This document shows positions 1-7,358 of a stretch of 64,000 nucleotides of DNA, piece by piece. Position 1 is the stretch's first letter. The number at the start of each line of letters is the position of its first letter. Source of the stretch: Pseudomonadota bacterium. Lineage in GTDB: Bacteria > Pseudomonadota > Gammaproteobacteria > Xanthomonadales > Rhodanobacteraceae. A program made the position numbers and the translations under genes. The notes beneath the pieces were generated by a model that saw only the letters and a program-made list of their open reading frames with translations, ran no database searches and was not told the DNA's origin. The stretch lies in NCBI GenBank assembly GCA_021827205.1, contig JAKAWV010000008.1:1-64000 (forward strand), read 5' to 3'.

Positions 1-125
1 GACGCGCCTGCCGACCACGCGCGATCGGGACATCGGCACCCTGCTGCCCACGACCTGGCAGCCGGCGACCTGATCGCACCACGCGCATCTCGCCACCGCG
101 CAAGGTGGCGTGGCCGCACGCTTAC
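1..125 (+). mobile_element. Right end of an IS66-family insertion sequence (partial)
   Basis: Only the last 125 bases of the element are in the window. A transposase C-terminus ends at base 73. About 50 bases later comes CGCTTAC (119-125), the inverse of the GTAAGCG that starts IS66-family terminal repeats. The element cuts off the distal end of the integron cassette array. The left end and target duplication lie outside the window, so the family call rests on the terminal heptamer and the transposase tail. Confidence 0.5.
2..73 (+). CDS. IS66-type transposase, C-terminal end only
   Basis: This reading frame enters from outside the window and encodes 23 residues ending LLPTTWQPAT before TGA. 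The pattern of a short basic stretch, DRDI and then LLPxxW resembles the extreme C-terminus of IS66-type transposases. Its position just inside an IS66-like terminal heptamer supports that reading. No catalytic residue is visible, so this is a tentative partial gene. Confidence 0.4.
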   Translation, partial: TRLPTTRDRDIGTLLPTTWQPAT

Positions 126-224
126 GATCCAACCGTCGGAAGTACTGGCTGCGTCGTCTTCAGGGGACTCAACCCACAACAAAAGCCAAAGCAACAACCG
201 CTCCGCACTTGACAGCGAAAGTCA
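126..224 (-). other. Remnant of a further gene cassette
   Basis: This stretch lies between the attC of the SnoaL cassette and the IS66 end. It should be the start of the next cassette, cut by the IS. On the minus strand an ATG eight bases after the attC core opens an 18-codon frame with a hydrophobic run (AVVALAFVVG) that closes at TGA. I see no recognisable gene beyond that. Confidence 0.35.
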
Positions 225-290
225 TATCAACGTTTGAATTCACCAGACACGCGCCGCAGGCGCGAGGTCCGGTGGAATGGTGGGTTGGGC
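225..290 (-). other. attC site of the SnoaL cassette
   Basis: Read on the minus strand, the site starts with left core GCCCAAC (290-284). It folds as an imperfect hairpin with paired arms around CGCGCC/GGCGCG broken by single-base bulges, and ends TTCAAAC then GTTGATA (231-225). The 66-bp length and extrahelical-base pattern fit the 59-base-element class of attC. The left core is the exact complement of GTTGGGC at 727-721, the core that opens this cassette. Confidence 0.75.
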
Positions 291-303
291 ATCGCCGCGT
301 TCA

Positions 304-675
304 TTAGAGTGCGACAGGCAGATCCATGATGTAGCGCCACGCTCCATCTGAACCCCTTCTCGCTAGCTTAGAGGAGTGCCCCCCGATATCTATCGCATTG
401 CCTGCTCCATCGATGCCCTTAAAGCTTCATTTGGCATGCAGCATAGCCAAGTCATCTTGTTGCACACAGGAAAGCTGAGTAGCTACCAGATCTCCTTGCA
501 AAGTAAGCAGCGCTTTCATTTGCTCTCGAATCTGCTCGTGTCCATTGAGTTGATGTCCGGGAGCCGGGCAAAGAACGGCACTTGTTTCGTATAGGCCCAC
601 CAATCCTTCGAGATCACCGGCGCGGAAAAGCGCGTTGTAATGCTCGTTGAGGTTCTTTGGGTCAGTAACTTTCAC
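304..675 (-). pseudogene. SnoaL-like/YybH-type (NTF2 fold) cassette gene with an in-frame stop
   Basis: The gene starts at GTG (675-673) behind an AGGAG ribosome-binding site five bases upstream and would encode 123 residues. The N-terminal half (NEHYNALFRAGDLEGLVGLY) and the C-terminal half (DGAWRYIMDLP) both match the small SnoaL-like/ketosteroid-isomerase-like fold. They lie in one reading frame but are separated by TGA at 429-427, codon 83. Family members usually have Trp there, which suggests TGG changed to TGA. It occupies an integron cassette between two attC sites. The product would be a truncated 82-residue protein unless the stop is read through or is a sequencing error. The substrate cannot be predicted. 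Confidence 0.75.
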
Positions 676-720
676 GTGCGTCTCCTTTTGTGTGTCTGCA
701 ATGGTAGAACTGGAATCGCG

Positions 721-787
721 GCCCAACGCTTGAGGTAACCGGCGCAAACCCGCGCAGCGGGTGAGCATCCAGTTGACCGAGTTAGGG
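721..787 (-). other. attC site of the small membrane-protein cassette
   Basis: On the minus strand the site runs from CCCTAAC (787-781) through an imperfect hairpin with a CCCGC/GCGGG tip to TCAAGC and GTTGGGC (727-721). The right half closely resembles the classic aadA-type 59-base element. GTTGGGC fits the GTTRRRY core exactly and opens the downstream SnoaL cassette. Its left core overlaps the end of the membrane-protein gene. Confidence 0.8.
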
Positions 788-1144
788 GCCGCGCCGCCGA
801 CGCCGCCACTGCTTAAACTCATGCGCGTAGCCATACCACTGGCCCGCTGCTCTTTGACGAGCGACCGCGGCAGCCATAACTACCGCTACGACAAAAAGTA
901 TGGCCCAAAACGCGAGGTCGCCCGACGATGCGCCTTGAATGTAAGCACGCGCAAACATTGCCGCTGCGAACAGCGCTGGCGTGACCTTACTAGCGAAGTA
1001 GACAGCGCGACCACGCGGTGTGGTTGTTACGGTTGTAGCATCTGGCTGGCGCACCAACCAGAAGGTGGACGCGAGCTTTACCGCCACCAAGAAAACGGCA
1101 GCGCCCAACAGGGCTGATTGAACTTGTGACGAGTCCATAAGCAT
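782..1144 (-). CDS. Small integral membrane protein (integron cassette gene)
   Basis: The frame gives a 120-residue protein from ATG at 1144; a second ATG two codons later is an alternative. Three to four hydrophobic segments are visible (ALLGAAVFLVAVKLAS, a stretch around PALFAAAMF, and FWAILFVVAVVMAAAVA), with a basic C-terminal tail, so it is probably an inner-membrane protein. I do not recognise a family or catalytic motif. It fills one cassette, its stop codon overlapping the left core of its attC, which is the tight packing typical of cassettes. Cassette-borne membrane proteins of unknown role are common in chromosomal integrons. Confidence 0.6.
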   Translation of the reverse strand: MLMDSSQVQSALLGAAVFLVAVKLASTFWLVRQPDATTVTTTPRGRAVYFASKVTPALFAAAMFARAYIQGASSGDLAFWAILFVVAVVMAAAVARQRAAGQWYGYAHEFKQWRRRRRGP

Positions 1145-1180
1145 GCGCTCTTTTTTGTCTTGCGAGACAGCCAGTCGAGG

Positions 1181-1243
1181 CGTCAACGTAAAGTTGAGGG
1201 GCGCGCCGCTTTTGGCGCGTCCCGCTCGAACGCCATGTTCGAC
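1181..1243 (-). other. attC site of the methyltransferase cassette
   Basis: Minus-strand order: GTCGAAC (1243-1237), GCGTTCGAGC, a hairpin GGACGCGCC-AAAA-GCGGCGCGCC, CTCAACTTTAC and GTTGACG (1187-1181). The left core is the exact complement of GTTCGAC at 1963-1957, which begins this cassette. A nearly identical hairpin (GCGCGCCGCTTTTGGCGCGTCC) recurs in the split attC at 1957-2010. Confidence 0.8.
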
Positions 1244-1249
1244 AGAGGG

Positions 1250-1912
1250 TCACTTGACGAGTTCGAGGACAAGATTGATTCCGAGGGGCTGCGTCGATTC
1301 GAGGCGAAGCGGAGTGGCTGTGACGAGTTCTTCGAACTGCTCCCTGTTGTACGCGCCGCTCCGCTGGATCATGAAAGCGATTCCCATCATGAGTGCGGTG
1401 CCGCCCTTGAGCCCAATCTTGGACGCGTAGGTCTTCCAGTCCCGGCCGGTGGCATCGTGATTCACATCGACGATGAGCACTCTGCCGCCCGGTCTGAGCA
1501 CCCGATACATCTCGCACAAGACCGCGACGGGGTTCTGGAAGTTCTTCACCGCCCATGAGCAGAAGACCAGATCGAAGGCGTCGCCAGCGAAGGGCATCGA
1601 GCCTGCGTCAGCCTCCAGGAAGGTGACCTCGACCCGCTCGCGTGTCGCATTGGCGCGCGCGATCTCGACCAAGTCCGCGCTGATGTCCAGACCCGTGACG
1701 CCGAACGTGCCGAGCTTCGCGAGCGCAGTACAGAAGTACCCGGGCCCGGTCGCGACGTCGAGGACCGAACCGCCTGCTGGCGTTCGGGATGCTGCGAACT
1801 CTGCGTATGATCCCAGATCACGCATCCGATAAAGCCGTGAGAACTCGTCGTACCGCTGCGCCTTCTTGCCGTCGACGCTGAGACTCCTCGATCTACGGGC
1901 ATGCTTCAGCAT
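1250..1912 (-). CDS. Class I SAM-dependent methyltransferase (integron cassette gene)
   Basis: The 220-residue protein has the Rossmann methyltransferase order: motif I LDVATGPGYF around residues 52-61, the acidic loop GLDIS, motif II-like EADAGSMPF, then FDLVFCSWAVKNF and the post-motif LRPGGRVLIVDV. This is the UbiE/Methyltransf_11 pattern, so it should transfer a methyl group from S-adenosylmethionine to a small molecule. The acceptor cannot be named. The start is the ATG at 1912, 45 bases inside the cassette's opening core. It is not part of a biosynthetic operon, so its presence reflects cassette capture. Confidence 0.85.
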   Translation of the reverse strand: MLKHARRSRSLSVDGKKAQRYDEFSRLYRMRDLGSYAEFAASRTPAGGSVLDVATGPGYFCTALAKLGTFGVTGLDISADLVEIARANATRERVEVTFLEADAGSMPFAGDAFDLVFCSWAVKNFQNPVAVLCEMYRVLRPGGRVLIVDVNHDATGRDWKTYASKIGLKGGTALMMGIAFMIQRSGAYNREQFEELVTATPLRLESTQPLGINLVLELVK

Positions 1913-1956
1913 GTACTGATCTCCAACTTGGCAGCCGGATGAACGGCGCAGGTTCG

Positions 1957-2010
1957 GTCGAACGCAGAGCTAACCGGCGCGCCGCTTTTGGCGCGTCCGG
2001 GTTGAGCGAG
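1957..2010 (-). other. attC of the MAPEG cassette, right-hand part, interrupted by an IS
   Basis: On the minus strand the sequence CGCTCAACCCGG, hairpin GGACGCGCC-AAAA-GCGGCGCGCC, GGTTAGCTCTGC, GTTCGAC (1963-1957) has the L''-hairpin-L'-R' parts of an attC but no left core next to them. The missing left core GTCTAAC lies 600 bases away at 2621-2615, right after the MAPEG stop codon. The IS110/IS1111 remnant sits between the two parts. Confidence 0.7.
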
Positions 2011-2615
2011 TAAAAAGAGACTTCCTCCCCTTTCGGCCTCGAGGGCCATGATGGTTGCTACAACCGTCAGCAGAAGAGGAAGTCTCCATGAGCACTATAA
2101 CCATCGGCGTGGATTTGGCGAAGAGCGTGTTTTCGGTGTGTGCGGTGGATGACGCCGGACACGTGCAGCGGCGGCAGGATCTTGGGCGTGAGGCGTTTGC
2201 GCTGTGGCTCGCGCAGGTGCCGGCGGGCACCGTGGTAGCGATGGAGGCCTGCAGCGGCGCGCACCACTGGGCGCGGCGCTGTCTGGAGGTCGGGCTGCAG
2301 CCGCGCTTGATAGCAGCGCAGTTCGTGACGCCGTTCCGCAAGAGCCGCACGCTGAAGAACGACCGCAACGACGCCGAGGCGATCGCCACGGCGGCGCGAC
2401 AGGGCAACATGCGCTTTGTGCCAATCAAGTCGGTCGAGCAACAGGCGCGGCTGGCATGGCATCGGGTGCGCGAGGGCTACAAGACCGAATCGCTGGCGAT
2501 CGGCAATCGCCTGCGCGGCCTGTTGGCCGAGTTCGGCATCGTCATCGCCAACAGCGACGTGGCGTTGCGGCGGGCACTGGCCGACCTGGATCAACACGCT
2601 GCATTGCCGGGCGTG
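2011..2615 (+). mobile_element. Truncated IS110/IS1111-family insertion sequence inside an attC
   Basis: The element starts near TAAAAAGAGACTT at 2011 and its transposase frame begins at 2088. Transposase similarity stops at base 2615, where the sequence switches to TTAGAC, part of the heptamer GTTAGAC. IS1111-group elements have a short left end and carry their guide (bridge/seek) RNA region beyond the transposase stop; a 77-bp left end here fits that group. The right end and any guide-RNA region are missing. One known subgroup, IS1111-attC, targets integron attC sites, which matches this location. Confidence 0.7.
2017..2086. repeat. 11-bp perfect inverted repeat in the IS left end
   Basis: GAGACTTCCTC (2017-2027) is repeated inverted as GAGGAAGTCTC (2076-2086), just before the transposase ATG at 2088. 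The second arm includes the likely ribosome-binding site. The pair could form a long stem in the leader transcript or be a binding site for the transposase complex. Confidence 0.6.
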
Positions 2616-2633
2616 TTAGACCTCACCCGATGA
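2088..2633 (+). pseudogene. IS110-family transposase, N-terminal half only
   Basis: The frame encodes 181 residues against roughly 340 for intact family members. The N-terminal RuvC-like DEDD domain is clear: GVDLAKSVFSV with the first Asp, AMEACSGAHHWAR with the Glu, and TLKNDRNDAEAI with the paired Asp. Similarity ends at ALPGV; the last codons (LDLTR) come from the neighbouring attC and cassette. The C-terminal Transposase_20 domain with its catalytic Ser is absent, so the protein should be inactive. The start ATG has an AGGA ribosome-binding site. Confidence 0.85.
2615..2621 (-). other. attC left core (R'') of the MAPEG cassette
   Basis: GTCTAAC on the minus strand fits RYYYAAC and lies one base after the MAPEG stop codon, where an attC should begin. 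The IS truncation point coincides with this heptamer. The rest of the site is at 1957-2010. Confidence 0.55.
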
Positions 2634-3042
2634 CGCCACGCAACAATGCGAGCGCCCAATAAATAGCGATTGAAACCTGTATGGCGAACGCCAAGAACCG
2701 AACATTTACAGCCATAGCGCTTAATGACGCTAAATGAACGGACGACTGCACCAAGCGTGCGCCCAGAAAAAAAAGTGCAAGAGGATCCGTAACTGAGGTT
2801 TGGCCAGTGAGAAGGGCAGCCAAGAGCAGGCCACCGAAAACTGGAAAGCTCTCGACACAATTGGCATGTGCTCGTGCAAGGCGCTGCATGAAAGGCGAGA
2901 GATTGGCGTTGTCGGGCTTGAACTGACGCGGATCGAATTTACTGACTACGACCAACCTGACTCTGGCTAGCTCCATCGTGAGCAGGAGCAGCAACGTCCA
3001 GGCTATGAAGCCGACTAGTACGATGGCGCTGATGCTGTGCAT
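2623..3042 (-). CDS. MAPEG-family membrane protein (first integron cassette gene)
   Basis: The 139-residue protein has four hydrophobic segments and the MAPEG signature around residues 52-68: QRLARAHANCVESFPVF, where RAHxNxxE is the glutathione-site motif of the family. MAPEG proteins are trimeric membrane enzymes of the microsomal glutathione S-transferase type; many bacterial members have unknown substrates. The ATG at 3042 is preceded by a GGGGGA ribosome-binding site. It is the cassette nearest the attI region, the position where newly captured cassettes enter and are best expressed. Confidence 0.8.
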   Translation of the reverse strand: MHSISAIVLVGFIAWTLLLLLTMELARVRLVVVSKFDPRQFKPDNANLSPFMQRLARAHANCVESFPVFGGLLLAALLTGQTSVTDPLALFFLGARLVQSSVHLASLSAMAVNVRFLAFAIQVSIAIYWALALLRGVIG

Positions 3043-3232
3043 AAAAATCCCCCTTTTGGCCGTGTGGGGTCAACTACTATTCGGTTGTGAAGTGAAGCCT
3101 GGTTCCACCGCCTAATTCGTGTGTGCGGACGTCGGTGATCAGAGCCGCCCTACATGAATCACGTCTTCCAGCCATCGCGCCGCCTAAAACCGCCGCCTAA
3201 TCTCGCAGCCTTCTTCCCGCGCAGCGATCACG
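3043..3232. other. Intergenic attI region between intI and the first cassette
   Basis: This is the divergent intergenic region between the integrase remnant and the MAPEG cassette, where attI and the cassette promoter should lie. A GTTGACC heptamer on the minus strand (3074-3068) is the best candidate for the insertion core; the sequence upstream of it does not form an attC-like hairpin, which fits attI. I could not identify the integrase promoter or a LexA box with confidence. Confidence 0.5.
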
Positions 3233-4271
3233 ATGCCGGCATCCTCTCACCCCGAATTCGCACCAGCAAGTGCCCCCGGCACCGCGCCGCCGCCACGCCT
3301 GCTTAATGTGATGCGTGCCCGCATGTGCCGCGAAGCCAATCCCTGTTCGGGACGTCGACTCAGTTTGTCCCTGCGCACCGAGGAGGCCTATGTGGGCTGG
3401 GTGCGGCGTTTCATCCGGGCGCATGACCGGCGCCACCCGCGCACGCTGGGCGCACGCGTGGTCGAGGCATTTCTCACCCTGTTGGCAACACGCGATCGGG
3501 TTTCAGCCTCCACGCAGAACCAGGCGCTGTCAGCGCTGCTGTTTCTGTATCGCGAAGTGCTGGCGGTTGATCTGCCGTGGCTGGACAACGTGGTGCGCGC
3601 GAAGCGACCGCAGCGTTTGCCGACGGTGTTGTCACAGGACGAGGCACGACGCTTGCTGGCAGCGATGGATGGACGTTCGTGGCTGATCGCCAGCCTGCTT
3701 TTACGGTACCGGCATGCGCCTGATGGTCGAGGCCAGCGCGCATATGCGATGCGTTGAAGCGCATCGCGTGCGCCGGGCGAGGAGGAGGCAGGAAGCCGAC
3801 TGGAGATGCGCTTCAGGGATGAATCTCGAGTCGCGGCTTCGGCCACCTCGGCCACGCGTCTGCCGCATGCGCTGGCGCGCGAATACCCGGGCGCCGCGCG
3901 CGAGTGGGTGTGGCAGTACGCGTTCCCGGCCCGCACGCGCAGCATCGATCCGCGCAGCGGCGTGGAGCGCCGGCATCACCTGGATGAAACCGTGCTGCAG
4001 CGCGCGGTGAAGCGGGCGGTGCGGCGCAGCGGCCTTGGCAAGCCCGCGACCTGCCACACGCTGCGACATTCGTTTGCCACGCATCTGATCGAGGCCGGTT
4101 CGGATATCCGCACGGTCCATGAGCTTCTGGTCACAGTGACGTCAAGGCCACACCGCCGTTCCTGCATCCCTGCGCTCGCGGCATTCGTACATCCATGTAC
4201 AGCAGATCTACACCCATGTCCGCAACCGCGGCGCCGGCGGCGTGCGCAGCCCGCTGGATCGGGTGGGCTGA
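3233..4271 (+). pseudogene. intI: Integron integrase IntI, degenerate
   Basis: The N-terminal half is clear IntI: SLRTEEAYVGWVRRFI, SASTQNQALSALLFLYREVL and RLLAAMDGRSW. At about 3703 an extra T shifts the frame away from the expected LLYGTGMRLM. The box I Arg region and following strands are then scrambled or partly deleted up to about 3860. Similarity resumes as [16 protein letters not shown], the integron-specific patch region, then [15 protein letters not shown] with the HxxR box. At 4130 one G is missing (LLG becomes LLV). An insertion precedes [18 protein letters not shown], which holds the catalytic Tyr and ends at TGA 4269-4271. At least three lesions mean no active recombinase can be made. 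Confidence 0.88.
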
Positions 4272-4289
4272 GCGTGCTACGCGCCACCC

Positions 4290-5387
<1,098 letters not shown>

Positions 5388-5420
5388 GATGCGTGTCGCC
5401 GCGCGGGGAGAACGGCGATT

Positions 5421-5885
5421 TTACGCTGCGCCGATCAGGCCGCGCGCGATCAGCAGTTGCCGCGCTTCGCTGGCATCCTGCTCGAACCAGGCGCGCGCGC
5501 TGCCCAGGCGAAAACTGTAGCCCCAGGCGTCCATGTCGGCCTGCATGCGCGCGCGGCCGCCGCCGGGCAGGGCATCGGCCAGCACGATTTGCAGATAACA
5601 GGTGGCGTCTTCTTCCTCGATCGAGTCGGTGGCGTCGGTGTGCACCAGCGCGCGGCGCGCGGGCGGCAGCACGAGCAGGTGGCAGGCCTCGTGCAGCAGC
5701 GAGTGCACGGGCGTATCGGGGCGCGCATACACGCGCGTGCCGATCACGCCGGCCTCGCGCTCACCCCAGTAGCTGCCGGGTATGGCCGCGCCGGACGCGA
5801 CTTCGACCAGTTGCAGTCCGTGACGCGCCAGCAGCGCGCGCGGCGCATCGAAACCGAGATCAGATAGAAGCAGGACGGTGGACAT
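5421..5885 (-). CDS. Hypothetical protein with an HEXXH metallopeptidase-like motif
   Basis: The 154-residue product from ATG 5885 has [14 protein letters not shown], in which HEACH fits HEXXH, the zinc ligand and base motif of many metallopeptidases. A run of acids follows about 30 residues later ([13 protein letters not shown]) and could supply the third ligand. No signal peptide or membrane segment is seen. It lies 33 bases upstream of ribBA in the same direction and is probably co-transcribed. The family is not one I can name, and peptidase activity is a guess from the motif. Confidence 0.6.
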   Translation of the reverse strand: MSTVLLLSDLGFDAPRALLARHGLQLVEVASGAAIPGSYWGEREAGVIGTRVYARPDTPVHSLLHEACHLLVLPPARRALVHTDATDSIEEEDATCYLQIVLADALPGGGRARMQADMDAWGYSFRLGSARAWFEQDASEARQLLIARGLIGAA

Positions 5886-5973
5886 GCAGTAGCTGCAACG
5901 ACAGGTGAGATGTGGCCGAACAGCCATATGCGTGGAGTATCAGACTTTTGATCGAGTCCGGAGTTCTCTCACG

Positions 5974-6087
5974 TTGTCATGCCCGCGCAGAGCCTGCCCC
6001 CGCGGAGGTGGGGGCGGGCATCCGGTTGCAAGCCACGCGCCAGCGGGCTGGATCCCCGGTTCGCGCTGCGCACGCCCGGGGATGACG
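5974..6087. repeat. REP-like intergenic repeat
   Basis: The stretch begins GTCATGCCCGCG and ends CCGGGGATGACG, with nested GC-rich stems (GCCCCCGC/GCGGGGGC-type arms near 5995-6020) and an internal CTGGATCCCCGG. This is the usual architecture of Xanthomonadales REP/BIME elements between genes. It lies between the HEXXH gene and minE, both on the minus strand, and could act as an mRNA stabiliser or bidirectional stop. Confidence 0.6.
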
Positions 6088-6181
6088 AGGAGACAAGCGG
6101 CGCCGCGCGATGCTTCCGGTACACATCCAGTTTCCGCATCCATCCGGCATCCGGCTTTCTGATCCCGAGTCCGCAGCCGCC

Positions 6182-6451
6182 TCAGCCCGTCGCGCCCGGC
6201 TTGTGCTCGGGCAGCGCCACGGACAGCTCCAGCACCTCGTGCTCGCCGTCGCGCTCGACCTGGATGTTGATCGCGTCCAGATCGACGTGCACGTACTTGC
6301 GGATCACCGCGAGCAATTCGGTGCGCAGCATCGGCAGGTAGTCGGGCGTGTTGCGCGAGGAACGTTCCTGCGACACGATGATGCGCAGGCGTTCCTTGGC
6401 GATGCTGGCGGTGTTCTTGGGGCGCGTCCTGAGAAAATCGAGTATGCCCAT
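6182..6451 (-). CDS. minE: Cell division topological specificity factor MinE
   Basis: The protein has 89 residues from MGILDFL, the canonical MinE start that contains the membrane-targeting helix; an in-frame ATG five codons upstream is less likely. The anti-MinCD region (SIAKERLRIIVSQER) is followed by the dimerisation domain (LLAVIRKYVHVD). MinE stimulates the MinD ATPase and drives pole-to-pole oscillation so that the Z ring forms at midcell. It is the last gene of minCDE. Confidence 0.96.
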   Translation of the reverse strand: MGILDFLRTRPKNTASIAKERLRIIVSQERSSRNTPDYLPMLRTELLAVIRKYVHVDLDAINIQVERDGEHEVLELSVALPEHKPGATG

Positions 6452-6505
6452 GTTCAAGCCCTCCACCGCGAGCCGGTGGCGCGGATGGGTGTGGTCATCA
6501 TGGCC

Positions 6506-7318
6506 TCAGCTCCCGAACATGCGCTTGAACAGGCCTTTCTTCGCCGCCTCGGTGAAGCGCATCGGGCGCTCCTCGCCGAGCAGCCGCGCGATGGCATCGA
6601 CATAGGCCTGACCGGCGTTGGAGGTCGCGTCGAGGATCACCGGTACGCCCTGGTTGGAGGCGCTGAGCACGCTGTCGTGCTCGGGGATCACGCCGAGCAC
6701 CGGCAGGCCCAGCACTTCCTCGACATCGCCGATGCTGAGCATCTGCCCGCTGCTGACGCGCTCGGGGTTGTAGCGCGTCAGCAGCAGGTGCGCGGGCACG
6801 CCGCCCTTGCCGTTTTCGGCGTGGCGCGTCTTGCTAGACAGCAGGCCGAGGATGCGATCCGAGTCGCGCACGCTGGACACCTCGGGGTTGACCACCACCA
6901 GCGCGCGATCGGCGAAGTACATGGCCAGAAACGCGCCTTTCTCGATGCCGGCCGGCGAGTCGCAGACGATGTAGTCGAAGCCGTCGGTCTTGAGTTCATC
7001 GAGCACGCGGCCCACGCCGTCCTGGGTCAGCGCCTCCTTGTCGCGCGTCTGCGAGGCCGCCAGCACGTACAGGTTGTCGTGGCGCTTGTCGCGGATCAGC
7101 GACTGCTTGAGCGTGGCCTCCTGGTGGATGACGTTGACGAAGTCGTACACCACGCGCCGCTCGCAGCCCATGATCAGATCGAGGTTGCGCAGGCCGACGT
7201 CGAAATCGATGACCGCGACTTTCTTGCCCTGCATGGCGAGGCCGGTGGCCAGCGATGCGCTGGTCGTGGTCTTGCCCACCCCCCCCTTGCCGGAGGTGAC
7301 GACGATGGTTTCGGTCAA
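6506..7318 (-). CDS. minD: Septum site-determining ATPase MinD
   Basis: The 270-residue ParA/MinD-type ATPase has the deviant Walker A GKGGVGKTT near residue 10, switch motif VIDFDVGLRNLD, and VVVNPEVSSVRD. The C-terminal KRMFG end is the amphipathic membrane-binding helix. Translation seems to start at TTG (7318) behind GGGAGA, since no ATG or GTG fits the conserved N-terminus. It recruits MinC and MinE to the inner membrane and sits between them. Confidence 0.96.
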   Translation of the reverse strand: MTETIVVTSGKGGVGKTTTSASLATGLAMQGKKVAVIDFDVGLRNLDLIMGCERRVVYDFVNVIHQEATLKQSLIRDKRHDNLYVLAASQTRDKEALTQDGVGRVLDELKTDGFDYIVCDSPAGIEKGAFLAMYFADRALVVVNPEVSSVRDSDRILGLLSSKTRHAENGKGGVPAHLLLTRYNPERVSSGQMLSIGDVEEVLGLPVLGVIPEHDSVLSASNQGVPVILDATSNAGQAYVDAIARLLGEERPMRFTEAAKKGLFKRMFGS

Positions 7319-7358
7319 AGCTTGTCTCCCGTGTTGCGTGATGGTGTCGAGCGCACGC

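Larger units (their letters stand above)
126..4271. mobile_element. Fossil chromosomal integron (decayed intI, attI region, cassette array)
   Basis: A degenerate integron-integrase gene on the + strand (3233-4271) is divergent from four cassettes whose genes all lie on the minus strand. Each cassette gene is followed in its own direction by an attC-like site: a RYYYAAC-type left core, an imperfect hairpin and a GTTRRRY-type right core. Divergence of intI from its array with attI between them is the standard integron layout. For two cassettes the left core is the exact complement of the right core that starts the same cassette, as cassette circularisation predicts. The integrase is broken, so the array is probably frozen. 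Confidence 0.8.

Noticed and set aside
110-307. 65-codon frame at the IS66 junction
   Set aside because: It crosses the IS end, a cassette remnant and an attC site, so it cannot be one gene.
376-594. 72-codon + strand frame across the SnoaL gene
   Set aside because: It is antisense to the conserved SnoaL-like halves.
1200-2003. Two copies of a GCGCGCC-GCTTTTGGCGCG-type hairpin as terminators or transposon ends
   Set aside because: Both copies are the tips of attC sites with correct cores on either side, so the attC reading explains them better.
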